A stretch of DNA of 34,243 bases from Gammaproteobacteria bacterium (GCA_003132025.1 PKWJ01000043.1:1-34243), one strand, 5' to 3'. Shown: positions 16,822 through 26,261, counted from the first letter of the stretch. A program made the numbers and translations. Notes: generated by a model not told the origin, from the letters alone.

Positions 16822-18255
16822 TTAGCGCGCGGCGGCGATGCTGTGCGGTGCCGAATACTGGTAGCTGCCGCCGACCGCCAACAGCAGCGTTACCCGCGCC
16901 AGTGCCAGCGAGGCGCTCAGATCCAGCTGCTGACGGCGCTCGTTGAGCACTTCGGTTTCGGCATTGAGTACCGTCAGGTACCCGGCCAGGCCGGCGCGGT
17001 AGCGTTCCTCGGCCAGGCGGTAGGCTTCTTCGGCGGCATCGAGCGACGCGCGCTGCTGGCCAAGCTCGCTGCTCAGCGATTCGATCAGGCTCAGCTGGTC
17101 GGCGGCCTGGTGCACCGCTCGCAGCACGGTGTCGTCGTAATCGGCCACCGCCTGGTCGAGCACCGCCTCAGTGCCGCGATACTCGGCGCGCAGGCGACCG
17201 CCATCGAACAATGGCAGCGACAGGCCCGGGCCGGCGCCGTAACCAAATGACCTGGCACTGATCAGGTCGGACAGACTGAACGAGGCGAACCCGGCCAGCG
17301 CCTTCAGGTTGATGTCCGGATAAAACGCCGCCTTGGCGGCGCGTTTGCCGGCGTCGGCGGCCTCGATACGCGAACGTGCCGCGATCACGTCCGGACGGCG
17401 CGCCAGCAGGTTCACCGGCAAGTCGCCCGGCAACGGCAGTGCCGCATCCAGGTTCAACTGCGGTCGGGCAACTGCCGCGTAGGCGTCGGCGCCGCGACCC
17501 GCGAGCGCCGCCAACTGATGTATCGCCAACGCCTGCGCGGACTGCGCCTGTGTCAGGGCCACGCGCGCCTGCGGCACGGCGCCTTCGGCTTCACGCAGTT
17601 CCACCCGCGTGTCGAGCCCGGCCGCCACGCGCTTGCGCGTGATGTCGAGAATGTTGGAGCGCTGCGCCTCGGTGCGCTCGGCAATGTCCGCCAGTGCATA
17701 GCTGCGGTACAGGTCGATGTACGACTGCACCATGGCGCCCGCGAGCAACAGGCGGGCCTGGTCGATATCGACGCTTGCGGCCTCGGCCAGCGCGCGTGTC
17801 TCGCGCACCTGGTCCTGGCGCAGACCCCACAGATCCAGGTCCCAGGACAGCGCCACACCCAGATCGCCCAGCCATACGGTCTGGCCGCCGGCGATCGCCT
17901 GCGGAAACCCCTGCGGGATCTTCAGCCGCGTCTCTCCGCCACTGAGTTTGAGCTCGGACTGCTGACCGGCGCGGGCCGCGGCCGCCTGCGCTTCGGCCAG
18001 CCGCAGCCGCCCACCCGCCTGCGCCAGTCCTGGGTTATCGCTCAATGCCTGCTCGATCAGCCGATCCAGCTGCGCGTCGCCGAATCCTTGCCACCAGGTG
18101 TCACTCACGACAGGGGCGGCAGCACCGCTCAGCCCCAGTGCCGAATCGGCGATCGCGGGGTGCTGCACTTCCGGCTTGGGCGGCGTGGCACAGGCGTAAA
18201 CGAGCGCGCACAGCGCGGCGGCGAGCCATCGAAACTCGGTGCCCACCGCCTTCAT
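16822..18255 (-). CDS. NodT-family outer-membrane efflux lipoprotein (partner of EmrAB)
   Basis: The 477-residue protein is a TolC-like channel subunit. The signal ends in a lipobox-like LVYACA (Cys at about residue 22), implying a lipid anchor. WWQGFGDAQLDRLIEQAL and LLARRPDVIAARSRIEAADA, the standard marks of the NodT/OprM group, are followed by long amphipathic helices duplicated in two halves. Trimers would form an outer-membrane barrel and periplasmic tunnel for export. Its start overlaps the marR stop by 4 bp. The operon thus carries all three parts of an export system, so it need not borrow a general TolC. Confidence 0.9.
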   Translation of the reverse strand: MKAVGTEFRWLAAALCALVYACATPPKPEVQHPAIADSALGLSGAAAPVVSDTWWQGFGDAQLDRLIEQALSDNPGLAQAGGRLRLAEAQAAAARAGQQSELKLSGGETRLKIPQGFPQAIAGGQTVWLGDLGVALSWDLDLWGLRQDQVRETRALAEAASVDIDQARLLLAGAMVQSYIDLYRSYALADIAERTEAQRSNILDITRKRVAAGLDTRVELREAEGAVPQARVALTQAQSAQALAIHQLAALAGRGADAYAAVARPQLNLDAALPLPGDLPVNLLARRPDVIAARSRIEAADAGKRAAKAAFYPDINLKALAGFASFSLSDLISARSFGYGAGPGLSLPLFDGGRLRAEYRGTEAVLDQAVADYDDTVLRAVHQAADQLSLIESLSSELGQQRASLDAAEEAYRLAEERYRAGLAGYLTVLNAETEVLNERRQQLDLSASLALARVTLLLAVGGSYQYSAPHSIAAAR

Positions 18256-18731
18256 GCGGCTGCTCCGGGTTGGCTGCTTGCGGCCTCGAGGCTGGTGATC
18301 AGTTTGGTCAGCAGCCGATTGAGCTCGGTGGCCTCCGCACGCGTGAAATCACGCAGTGTGAAGTTGAGCTTGTCCACCACCTTTGGCAGCAGCGAGGCCA
18401 GCGTCGACAGCCCGGCAGCGGTCAGGCGCAGCTGCACCGCGCGCCGATCCTCGCGGCTGCGCTCGCGATGCACCAGCCCGCGTGCCTCGAGCTGGTCGAT
18501 GAGGCGCGTGAGCGCTCCGCTGTCATGGCGGAGCTGCGAGCACAGGTCACTGGCATTGATCGCAAGGCCATCGCGCAGATGCATCATCACGATCCAGTGG
18601 GTGATCGTGATGTCACTGGTGGCCACAACTGCTTCCAGCTGATCGAGCATCAGCAGGTGGGCGCGCTTGAGCAGGTAGCCGACACTGCCGCGCGCCTGGT
18701 AGAGCTCCGGTCGATAATGCTGCATGAGCAC
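18252..18731 (-). CDS. MarR-family transcriptional regulator
   Basis: The 159-residue winged-helix regulator is the first gene of the efflux operon. The core is ITHWIVMMHLRDGLAINASD, then LCSQLRHDSGALTRLIDQLE (recognition helix region) and the wing ARGLVHRERSREDRRAVQLRLT with the conserved D-x-R. Such proteins usually repress the operon they head and release DNA when a small phenolic or drug ligand binds. The start is either GTG at 18731, with TAAGGCAG just upstream, or ATG at 18725. A 27-bp imperfect palindrome lies immediately upstream and is the likely operator. Confidence 0.92.
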   Translation of the reverse strand: MLMQHYRPELYQARGSVGYLLKRAHLLMLDQLEAVVATSDITITHWIVMMHLRDGLAINASDLCSQLRHDSGALTRLIDQLEARGLVHRERSREDRRAVQLRLTAAGLSTLASLLPKVVDKLNFTLRDFTRAEATELNRLLTKLITSLEAASSQPGAAA

Positions 18732-18734
18732 TTA

Positions 18735-18761
18735 CTGCCTTAACAGTGTCTGTCTAGGCAG
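18735..18761. promoter_or_regulatory. Probable MarR operator of the emr-type operon
   Basis: An inverted repeat has arms CTGCCTTAACAG (18735-18746) and CTGTCTAGGCAG (18750-18761), 10 of 12 positions complementary across a 3-bp spacer. Length and position, ending 4 bp before the marR start, fit a MarR dimer site used for autorepression. A TTGACA -35-like hexamer lies upstream on the minus strand near 18788-18793, but a good -10 was not found. Confidence 0.6.
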
Positions 18762-18812
18762 CAATCTTGCCAGCGCGCCCCGGATTCTGTCAAGCCTGTG
18801 GTCGCACCCGCA

Positions 18813-20360
18813 TTACGGTGCCGTCATCTTTTGCGGATCATCTCCGACCAGGAGTCTGTGGAAGCCGGCAATGGCCGCGGGTTCCGGGCGGCGGATGCCC
18901 GGCACGCTCTGGTACTGCTCCCAGCCGCCGCCGAGCGCCTTGCACAAATAGATGAACGCGTCGGCGGCGCTCTGCTGGGCCGTGGTGTACTTGTCTTCCA
19001 GGCTGTATTGCTGGCGTTCGGCATCCACGACATTCAGAAAATCGGTAAGCCCGCGGTCGTAACGCTGCTGGGCCAGGCTCAGTGCCCGCTCGCTGGCCGC
19101 CATGGCATTGGCAAGATCGTCGAGGCTGCGTTCCTGCGCGTCGAAATTCGCGATCGCCGTATCCGCGTCCCGCACGGCATCGATGATTGATTTGCGGTAG
19201 TCGATCAGGCGCTCGTGCGCCTGCAGGTCCGCGATACTGACATTGGCATCCAGAGTACCGAAATCCAGCAGCGGCCAATAAACCTCGGGACCAAACGCCC
19301 AGATGTGGCCGCCGTGCGCGCCGATATCCGCCGATTGCGTGCCGAGCCCGCCGGCAATGCCGACCTGCGGGAACAGTTCGGCCGTGGCCACCCCGATACG
19401 CGCGGTGGCGGCAGCCAGCTGCCGCTCGGCGGCTCGAATGTCGGGTCGGCGCCGCAGCAGGTCGAGCGGCAGACCGGGTTCGACCGCCCGGGGGACTTCC
19501 GGCAGGCTGGCGGCCTGCGCCAGCTCCTGTGCCAGGTCCTCCGGATACCGGCCGAGCAGCACCGCGATGCTGTATTGAGCCGCTTTCAGATCGCGCTCCA
19601 GGATCGGTAGGTTGGATCGCAGGCTGTCGAGTTCGCGCACGGCCAACTGCAGATCCAGTTCATTGGTCAGGCCGCGATCGAATCGCGTCTGCTCCAGGTC
19701 ACGCAATTGCTCGGCCGTGGCGATGTTATTGCGGGTGATCAGCAGCCGGGTCTGCACGCCGCGCATATCGACGTAGTTGCGTGCCAGCTCGCTGACGACG
19801 CTCAGAAGAACCGCACTGCGGGTCGCCGCCGCGGCCTCCACGTCGTATCTGCCCGCCTCGATCGCGCGGCGATAGCCGCCAAACAGATCCAATTCCCAAC
19901 TGGCGGTAAACCCCGCGACCTGGCGGATCTGGTCGAGCTCGCCCTTGTTGTCGCCCGCGCGCAGCGCCGGTGCCGCCCCGAGGCGCGAAATATCGCTGCC
20001 GGTGCCCCGTCCCGCCGCTCCGCTGGCCGCGACCTGCGGCAGTGCGCCGCCCACCAGCCCCGCCTGCCGCGTTCGAGCCTCCTGCAGCCGCGTCAGTGCG
20101 ATCTCGATGTCCGGGTTGGCGCGAATCGCCCGTTCGATGAGCGAATTGAGTTCCGAATCATTGAGCGAGTGCCACCATTGACTCAGGTCCACGGCCGCGG
20201 CTGGCGTCGGCGGCGGCGGCGCGCCGTCCCGCGGCACTGCAATGAACCTGTCCGGAGCTGCGCTCTTGGGCACGTGGTAATTCGGGCCGACGGCGCAGCC
20301 CGCCAGGCCGACCAGCAGCATTCCGATACCCAGTGACCTGCTTGGCTGCATCTGCTGCAT
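18813..20360 (-). CDS. NodT-family outer-membrane efflux lipoprotein (partner of the RND pump)
   Basis: This is a second, distinct TolC/OprM-like channel protein of 515 residues. The signal peptide ends in the lipobox LAGC, followed by AVGPNYHVPK, the usual start of mature OprM-group proteins. SQWWHSLNDSELNSLIERAI, LLRRRPDIRAAERQLAAATA and YDRGLTDFLNVVDAERQ are family-typical. It is the last gene of the regulator-kinase-permease-adaptor-channel operon and starts 2 bp after the adaptor stop. It ends 81 bp before marR of the next operon. Similarity to the 16822-18255 protein is only family level, so the pair is not a recent duplication. Confidence 0.93.
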   Translation of the reverse strand: MQQMQPSRSLGIGMLLVGLAGCAVGPNYHVPKSAAPDRFIAVPRDGAPPPPTPAAAVDLSQWWHSLNDSELNSLIERAIRANPDIEIALTRLQEARTRQAGLVGGALPQVAASGAAGRGTGSDISRLGAAPALRAGDNKGELDQIRQVAGFTASWELDLFGGYRRAIEAGRYDVEAAAATRSAVLLSVVSELARNYVDMRGVQTRLLITRNNIATAEQLRDLEQTRFDRGLTNELDLQLAVRELDSLRSNLPILERDLKAAQYSIAVLLGRYPEDLAQELAQAASLPEVPRAVEPGLPLDLLRRRPDIRAAERQLAAATARIGVATAELFPQVGIAGGLGTQSADIGAHGGHIWAFGPEVYWPLLDFGTLDANVSIADLQAHERLIDYRKSIIDAVRDADTAIANFDAQERSLDDLANAMAASERALSLAQQRYDRGLTDFLNVVDAERQQYSLEDKYTTAQQSAADAFIYLCKALGGGWEQYQSVPGIRRPEPAAIAGFHRLLVGDDPQKMTAP

Positions 20361-20362
20361 CT

Positions 20363-21607
20363 TCAGTGCGCTCGCGTCGTCGCGATCGGAACCGGGCGGG
20401 TGTCGTTGTTCACGCGCACTTTTTCTCCGTCGACGATCTGATTGCTGATATTGAGCACCACCCGGTCGTCGTCCGACACACCCGAGCTCAACTCCACTCG
20501 ATCGCCATCGTCGCGAGCAATCGTCACGGCTCTAAAGTGCACCGTGCCGTCGCTGTCGACCACGGCGACCTTCGGCCCCCCGGCCTGGAACACCAGGGCC
20601 GCAGCCGGAATTTGGCTCGCGTTGCCGTTCTGCAGCTGGAACGCGACCTGCACGTACAACCCGGGTATCAGGCGCCGGTCGGCGTTGGGAATATCCACTT
20701 CCACACGAAAGGTGCGCGCCCGCGGGTTGACCGCATCGGAAGTTCTGGTAATCGCTCCGGTAATGGGCCGACTGGACGCGTCCTCGGTGGAAATCTGCGC
20801 CGGCACGCCGACCTTCATCAGGTCAGGGGCGGCGCTTTGCGGTACTTCGACGAATACCCGGATGGGATCGTCCTGCGCCATGCGGTACAGCGACGTCGTG
20901 CTGGCGGAACTGCCCGCGGTGACCAGATTGCCGATATCCACGCGTCGTTCGATGATGGTACCGGCGTACGGTGCGGTGACGCGCTTGAACTGCTCGAATG
21001 CCGACAGCCGGTCGACGTCCGCCTGATCGAGGTTGACCTGCGCGCGCGCGGCCTCGAGCTGCGCGGCCGCGCCTGCATCGCCGGCCTTCTTATCTTCGCG
21101 CTCCTGGTCGGATACGACGCCTTTGGGCGAATCGCGCCAGCGTTCGTAGGTGCTGGCCGCAAAAGCTGCATCGGCCTGCTTGACCTTGACCTGCGCCTGT
21201 GCGACCTGCAGCATGGCGCGCGCTGCCGCCAACTCCGCATCCAGTTCCGGTGTGTCGATCGTGGCCAGCAGCTGCCCCGCTTTCACCTGATCGCCGATAT
21301 CCACGTACCACTTCGACACATAGCCGCTGACCCGGGCGTAGATGGTGCTCTCGTACCAAGCCGCAGTTTCACCGGGCAACGTCAGGCTGCCGGCCGCCGC
21401 GCGGTTGTGCACCACGACCACATCGACCGTCGGTCGGGCGCCTGCCGAAGCCTCGCTGTCACGCTCCAGCCCGCGCTCGGTGTGCAGTTTGATGAAATGA
21501 ACGATAAGAAATGCGAGCAGCAACGTAACGGCGATGCCGGCCGCTGCGCGCTGCAACGTGCGTCCTGAATCATTGGATAGCAAGGGGATCTCCCGGGTCC
21601 GATGCAT
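20363..21607 (-). CDS. RND efflux periplasmic adaptor (membrane fusion protein)
   Basis: About 414 residues with one N-terminal membrane helix (AAAGIAVTLLLAFLIVHFI). The lipoyl half-motifs are GDQVKAGQLLATIDTPELDA and, after the helical hairpin, KRVTAPYAGTIIERRVDIG. The beta-barrel and membrane-proximal parts follow (RTFRVEVDIPNADRRLIPGL). It bridges the RND permease and the outer-membrane factor. The ATG at 21607 overlaps the permease gene by 38 bp. A TTG at 21583, preceded by GGGAG, is a possible alternative that shortens the overlap. The frame is open further upstream, but that part is only permease sequence read in another frame. Confidence 0.92.
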   Translation of the reverse strand: MHRTREIPLLSNDSGRTLQRAAAGIAVTLLLAFLIVHFIKLHTERGLERDSEASAGARPTVDVVVVHNRAAAGSLTLPGETAAWYESTIYARVSGYVSKWYVDIGDQVKAGQLLATIDTPELDAELAAARAMLQVAQAQVKVKQADAAFAASTYERWRDSPKGVVSDQEREDKKAGDAGAAAQLEAARAQVNLDQADVDRLSAFEQFKRVTAPYAGTIIERRVDIGNLVTAGSSASTTSLYRMAQDDPIRVFVEVPQSAAPDLMKVGVPAQISTEDASSRPITGAITRTSDAVNPRARTFRVEVDIPNADRRLIPGLYVQVAFQLQNGNASQIPAAALVFQAGGPKVAVVDSDGTVHFRAVTIARDDGDRVELSSGVSDDDRVVLNISNQIVDGEKVRVNNDTRPVPIATTRAH

Positions 21608-24600
21608 GAGGCGACGCCGGATGCCCGGCCCGCAGCAATCGATAGACGGTGGGTACGAATACCAGCGTCGCAAAAGTGGCGAACAGCAATCCGCCGATGA
21701 CCGCCCGCGCCAGCGGAGCGTTCTGCTCGCCGCCCTCGCCCAGTCCCAAGGCCATGGGAATCATGCCCAGGATCATTGCGCCGGCAGTCATCAGCACCGG
21801 GCGCAAGCGGGTGAAGCCGGCGGTGGCCGCAGCGGTCGCGGCATCGTCTCCGGCCGTCATTCTCTGGTTGGCGAAGGTCACCACCAGGATGCTGTTGGCG
21901 GTGGTCAGGCCGATGCACATCAACGTGCCCATCAGGGCGGGCACGCTCAGATGGGTGCCGGTCAGATACAGTATCCACATGACGCCGCCGAGCGCGAACG
22001 GCACCGCCATCAATACGATCAGCGGATCGATCCAGCTCTGGAAATTGACGACCAGAAACAGGTACACCAGAATCACCGCCAGGGCCATGCCGGAAAACAG
22101 TCCGGCGTAGCTGTCGCGCATGGTTTCCACCTGCCCGCTCAACAGCACGGAAATTGCCCTCGACGGCGGCGGCCGATCAGCGGCGATGACCTTGTCGATG
22201 TCTGCCGCGGCCGAATACAGATCCCTGCCCTGAACATCGGCGTCCACGTCGAACACCGGTCTGATATTGAGCTGCGAGAGCACCAGCGGTGCGGTGCTGC
22301 GGCTGAAACTGGCGACGTTCATCAGCATCTGGCCGGCTTTGCCGTTGCTGCCGGACGTCAGCGGCATGGTCCACAAATCGTGCGTGGAGTCGATATGGTA
22401 GGTCGGCAGCTGCACCACCAGCGGGTAGCTGACCTGGTTGCGTGGATCAACCCAGAAGTTCGGCGCGCTCTGCGCGCTGCTGTTGGTGGTAATCAGCACA
22501 TCGTTGGCGGTCGAGCGTTGCTGCAGGCCCATTTGCGCCGCCAGCGATCGGTCAACGTCGACGTTCAACGTCGGCGCATCGGGCACCTGGAACACATGTG
22601 AGTCGACGATCCCCGGCACTCGTTGCAGGTCGCGGGCGAGCTTGCTGGCGAGCGCGTAGTTCTCGTCGCTGTGCGGTCCGGAGATGCGGATGTCGATCGG
22701 CGCAGGTTGCCCGAAATTCAATACCTGATCGACGATATCGGCCGGCTGAAAAAAGAATTGCAGCTCGGGAAACTGCTGCGGCAGCTCACGCCGCAGGCGC
22801 GCCACAAGCTGCGCCGTCGGCGTATGCTTCGGCTTCAGCGACACCAGAATCTCACCATCCATCGGACCTACGGTCGCCGAATCGCTCAACGCGATATTCA
22901 TGCCGCTATAAGGCAGCCCGATGTTGTCCAGAATGGTATCGATCTGAGCGTCGCCGGCCATCTGCCGAATGCTGTCTTCGACCTGGGCGAAGTCGGACTG
23001 CGTTTTCTCGAGCCTGGTGCCCGGCGGCGCGCGCACGTGCAGCCGCATCTGGCCCGCATCCACCTGCGGGAAGAAGTCACGACCGAGCGCGGGAAACAGC
23101 AGCAGTGAAAATAGAATCAGCAGACCGAAGAATAGCACCGTGCGCACCGGCTCGACCAGCGTCCAAGCAAGAACATCGCGGTATCGTTCACGGAAACGCT
23201 CAAAACCCTGGTCAAATCTACGATGAATGGCCATGAATGGGTTAAGGCGCCTGCCCGGCGCCGCATCGCTGGGCGGCTCAGTTGAGTGGTCCACCGCGAC
23301 CTGCGAGCGCATCAGGTACATGAACAGCACCGGTACCATCGTGAACGACAGCACCAGGCTCGCGAGCAGCGAGACGCACACCGACAGCGACAAGGGCGAG
23401 AACAGGTACTTGGCGGTGCCCTGCAGCAGGAACACCGGCACGAAAACGATACAGATGCACAGCGTTGCCAGGAAGGTCGGGATGGCCACTTCGTTCGCGC
23501 CACCGACGATCGCCTCCACCAGTGGCTCACCCAGGCCGACGTGACGCTCGATGTTTTCGATCACCACGGTACCGTTGTCGACCAGGATTCCCACCGCCAG
23601 CGCAAAGCCTCCGAGCGTCATGGTGTTGAGCGTCTGTCCGCCGACATACATCACCAGCACTGCAGTTATGATCGACAGCGGTATGGCCGCCAGGATGATC
23701 AGCGTCAGCCGCCAGTTACCCAGAAACAGCAGAATCATCAGAGCGGTAAGACCAGCGGCCATCAGCCCGCCCATCTTCACACTCGAGAGTGCGGCATTGA
23801 CGAAGATCGACTGATCGAAGATCGGCTTGATGCTGACGCCGTTCGGCATCACTTTTCGTATGTTGGTGAGCGCGGCACGCACGCCGTCGATCACCGCCAG
23901 CGTCGAGACTCCGCCGGTCTTGCGGATCGTGATCAGCGCCCCTGGTGTTCCATCGACGGTGACGGAATTGGTCTGTACCTGAAAGCCATCGTGGACATGC
24001 GCGATATCGCGCATGAAGACCGTATTGCCGCCGACCTGCGCCACCGGGAACGCATTGATGCTGTCGATCACGTCCGGACTGTTATTCATCGACAGCGCGT
24101 AGTCCTTGCTGCCGATCTTCACGTCGCCGGCTGGCAGAATGACGTTCTGTCGCTGCAGCGCATCGCTGACATCGGAAGGCGACAGGCCGCGCGCCGCCAG
24201 GGCCTGAGGATCCAGATCCGCCATGATTACTCGCGGCTTACCGCCGTAGGGCTGCGGCACCTCTGCGCCGTGCACCACCGCCAGATCGGGCCGAATGATG
24301 TTCTGCCCCAGATCATTGAGCTTGGTGTCGGGCAGGGTCTTGCTCGAGAGGCTAAGCTGGATGATCGGCACATCGGTGGCCCCGTACCGAAGCACCATCG
24401 GCGGGGTGATATTAGGCGGCATGTACTTGAGCACGACCAGCGCGCTGCTGGCGATTTGCGACACTGCCCGGCTGACGTCGGCGCCTTCGTGCAGATAGAC
24501 TTTCTCGACGCCGACGCCCTGGTAGCTGGTCGCTTCTATACGTGCGATATCGTCCACCAGCGAAGCCATCTGCCGCTGGTGCAGCGACAGTATCCGGTTC

Positions 24601-24779
24601 TGAATATCGGTCGCGCTCATGCCGTTGTAGGTCCAGACCACGCTGACCACCGGAATGTTGATCTCCGGAAAAATGTCGATCGGCATACGAAGAGCGGCGC
24701 CTATGCCGAGCAGGCAGATCAGGATCAGCATCGATGCGACGGTATAGGGACGCTGCAGCACGAACCGGACAAGCGACAT
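21570..24779 (-). CDS. RND efflux transporter permease (AcrB-related)
   Basis: The 1069-residue inner-membrane pump has the RND plan: helix 1, a large periplasmic loop (about 35-330), helices 2-6, a second loop (about 565-880) and helices 8-12. IDIFPEINIPVVSVVWTYNG, TMTLGGFALAVGILV and RLRPVLMTAGAMILGMIPMA are clear family segments. In AcrB the proton relay uses Asp407, Asp408 and Lys940. Here the aligned positions read Asp401, Asn402 and Ala961 (ILVDNGTVVIENI and IGLTTANSILVV), so two of three residues differ. A Lys-to-Ala change is, as I recall, normal in one RND branch; the Asn is less expected. The start has GAGGAG 8 nt upstream, overlapping the kinase stop region. Confidence 0.95.
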   Translation of the reverse strand: MSLVRFVLQRPYTVASMLILICLLGIGAALRMPIDIFPEINIPVVSVVWTYNGMSATDIQNRILSLHQRQMASLVDDIARIEATSYQGVGVEKVYLHEGADVSRAVSQIASSALVVLKYMPPNITPPMVLRYGATDVPIIQLSLSSKTLPDTKLNDLGQNIIRPDLAVVHGAEVPQPYGGKPRVIMADLDPQALAARGLSPSDVSDALQRQNVILPAGDVKIGSKDYALSMNNSPDVIDSINAFPVAQVGGNTVFMRDIAHVHDGFQVQTNSVTVDGTPGALITIRKTGGVSTLAVIDGVRAALTNIRKVMPNGVSIKPIFDQSIFVNAALSSVKMGGLMAAGLTALMILLFLGNWRLTLIILAAIPLSIITAVLVMYVGGQTLNTMTLGGFALAVGILVDNGTVVIENIERHVGLGEPLVEAIVGGANEVAIPTFLATLCICIVFVPVFLLQGTAKYLFSPLSLSVCVSLLASLVLSFTMVPVLFMYLMRSQVAVDHSTEPPSDAAPGRRLNPFMAIHRRFDQGFERFRERYRDVLAWTLVEPVRTVLFFGLLILFSLLLFPALGRDFFPQVDAGQMRLHVRAPPGTRLEKTQSDFAQVEDSIRQMAGDAQIDTILDNIGLPYSGMNIALSDSATVGPMDGEILVSLKPKHTPTAQLVARLRRELPQQFPELQFFFQPADIVDQVLNFGQPAPIDIRISGPHSDENYALASKLARDLQRVPGIVDSHVFQVPDAPTLNVDVDRSLAAQMGLQQRSTANDVLITTNSSAQSAPNFWVDPRNQVSYPLVVQLPTYHIDSTHDLWTMPLTSGSNGKAGQMLMNVASFSRSTAPLVLSQLNIRPVFDVDADVQGRDLYSAAADIDKVIAADRPPPSRAISVLLSGQVETMRDSYAGLFSGMALAVILVYLFLVVNFQSWIDPLIVLMAVPFALGGVMWILYLTGTHLSVPALMGTLMCIGLTTANSILVVTFANQRMTAGDDAATAAATAGFTRLRPVLMTAGAMILGMIPMALGLGEGGEQNAPLARAVIGGLLFATFATLVFVPTVYRLLRAGHPASPHASDPGDPLAIQ

Positions 24780-24791
24780 GCAATCAGCTCC

Positions 24792-26261
24792 TCAAAGGGC
24801 GCCAGTCACGGACCGCATTTGCGGCGTCGCCGCCCGCGCGGGACGCGCCGCGCCGGCCGGTATCGGGGGAAAGCGCAGCCGAAAGCAGCTGCCGTGCCCG
24901 ACCTCGCTATGGACTTCGATCTGCGCTCCGTGGGCCACGCAGATCGACTGGGCGATCGACAGCCCCAGGCCGGCGCCGCCGTCATCGCGCGAACGCGCCT
25001 CGTCGACCCGATAGAACCGGTCGAACACGCGCGCGAGGGCCGCAGCCGGAATGCCGATACCGGTGTCCAGTACCTCGAGCACGATGTCGCCGCCGCTGTC
25101 GCCAGTACGCAGCGTCACGGCGCCGCCGCGCGGCGTAAATCGTATTGCATTGTCGAGCAGGTTAACGATCACCTGCTTGAGGCGGCTTGGATCGCCACGA
25201 ACGATCATCGGCGCCGAGGGCGGGAACTGCAGTTGAATGCCGCGATCCTCCGCCATCAGGCGCATCTGCTCGGCGGTGCTCGCGGCCAGTTCCACCAGGT
25301 TCACATCGAGCCACTCGCGCTGTGCTTCCCCTGCATCGAGCCGTGACAGCGCCAGCAGACCGGATACCAGATGCTCCAGGCGCGCGACCTCTTCAAGTAC
25401 GCTGCCGATGCGCTCGCGTACCTCGCCCTGCGCCGCATCGCCGCCGACAATCTCCTGCAGTTCGCCCTTGATAACGGTGAGCGGAGTACGCAGCTCGTGC
25501 GAGGCGTCGGCGAGGAAGCGGCGCGAAATCTGAACCGAATCGCGCAGGCGCGTCAGCATATGGTTGAGTGACATCGATAAGCGCTGCAGCGCATCGCCGG
25601 TCGGTACCACGGGCAGCCGTGCTTCCAGATTCTGCATGCTCATATGCTCCGCGGTCTGCGACATGCGGTCCACCGGTCGCAGGGCCCAGGTGACCAGCAG
25701 GTAACCGCCCCCGGCCGCGCATATGACAAGAGCCGGGAGCAGCAAGCCGAGCAATGCCAGCAGCCGATCCTGTAAGGCATCGATTGATTGCAGCGAGGTC
25801 CCGAGCTCTATCAGATAGCGCCCTGAAGGCGTGTCTATCCTGGTGGCGTTTACCATCAGCCGCTGGTTCTGCACCGTCACCGTCCGCCGGACCATATTGG
25901 TGTTGAGCCACTCGTAGGACATCGGCGGCACGGCCTGTGGATCGAAGCTGCGATCGGCTGGCGACCCGGAACGGTATATCAATGATCCAGGCGCTCGCGT
26001 GACGCGCACGAATCGATTGTTGAATTCCGGCGACACCCGGGTATTGATTGCCTCCGAAATATCCGCGTTCGAGACGCCGGCCGATCCCTGCGCGAGTATT
26101 TCCTCAACCTGCACCGAGCGGCGCCGCAGTGAATCGCGCAGACTGGCGTGCAAATACTGCTGCAGTCCATAGAACATTCCGATCCCGACGAGCGCGAACG
26201 TTGCACTGAGCAGCAAGGTGTACCAGAGCGCGAGCCGGAATGCGAGCGAGCGATGATTCAT
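24792..26261 (-). CDS. Sensor histidine kinase of the RND operon
   Basis: A 489-residue membrane kinase paired with the response regulator upstream. Helices at about residues 7-30 and 167-192 enclose a periplasmic sensor of about 135 residues of no recognised fold. HAMP follows (ALRPVDRMSQTAEHMSMQNL), then the phospho-acceptor His255 in ADASHELRTPLTVIKGEL, N-box NLLDNAIRFTP (Asn371), G1 DTGIGIP, F-box FDRFYRVDEARS and G2 GGAGLGLS. The ATG at 26261 shares its A with the TAA stop of the regulator gene (TAATG), implying translational coupling. The permease gene begins 12 bp after the kinase stop. General shape resembles the CusS/PmrB group; the signal is unknown. Confidence 0.94.
   Translation of the reverse strand: MNHRSLAFRLALWYTLLLSATFALVGIGMFYGLQQYLHASLRDSLRRRSVQVEEILAQGSAGVSNADISEAINTRVSPEFNNRFVRVTRAPGSLIYRSGSPADRSFDPQAVPPMSYEWLNTNMVRRTVTVQNQRLMVNATRIDTPSGRYLIELGTSLQSIDALQDRLLALLGLLLPALVICAAGGGYLLVTWALRPVDRMSQTAEHMSMQNLEARLPVVPTGDALQRLSMSLNHMLTRLRDSVQISRRFLADASHELRTPLTVIKGELQEIVGGDAAQGEVRERIGSVLEEVARLEHLVSGLLALSRLDAGEAQREWLDVNLVELAASTAEQMRLMAEDRGIQLQFPPSAPMIVRGDPSRLKQVIVNLLDNAIRFTPRGGAVTLRTGDSGGDIVLEVLDTGIGIPAAALARVFDRFYRVDEARSRDDGGAGLGLSIAQSICVAHGAQIEVHSEVGHGSCFRLRFPPIPAGAARPARAATPQMRSVTGAL

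Noticed and set aside
23286-25346. Long plus-strand frame opposite the RND permease and kinase genes
   Set aside because: Antisense shadow, rich in His/Asp/Arg, spanning the end of one real gene and the start of another.
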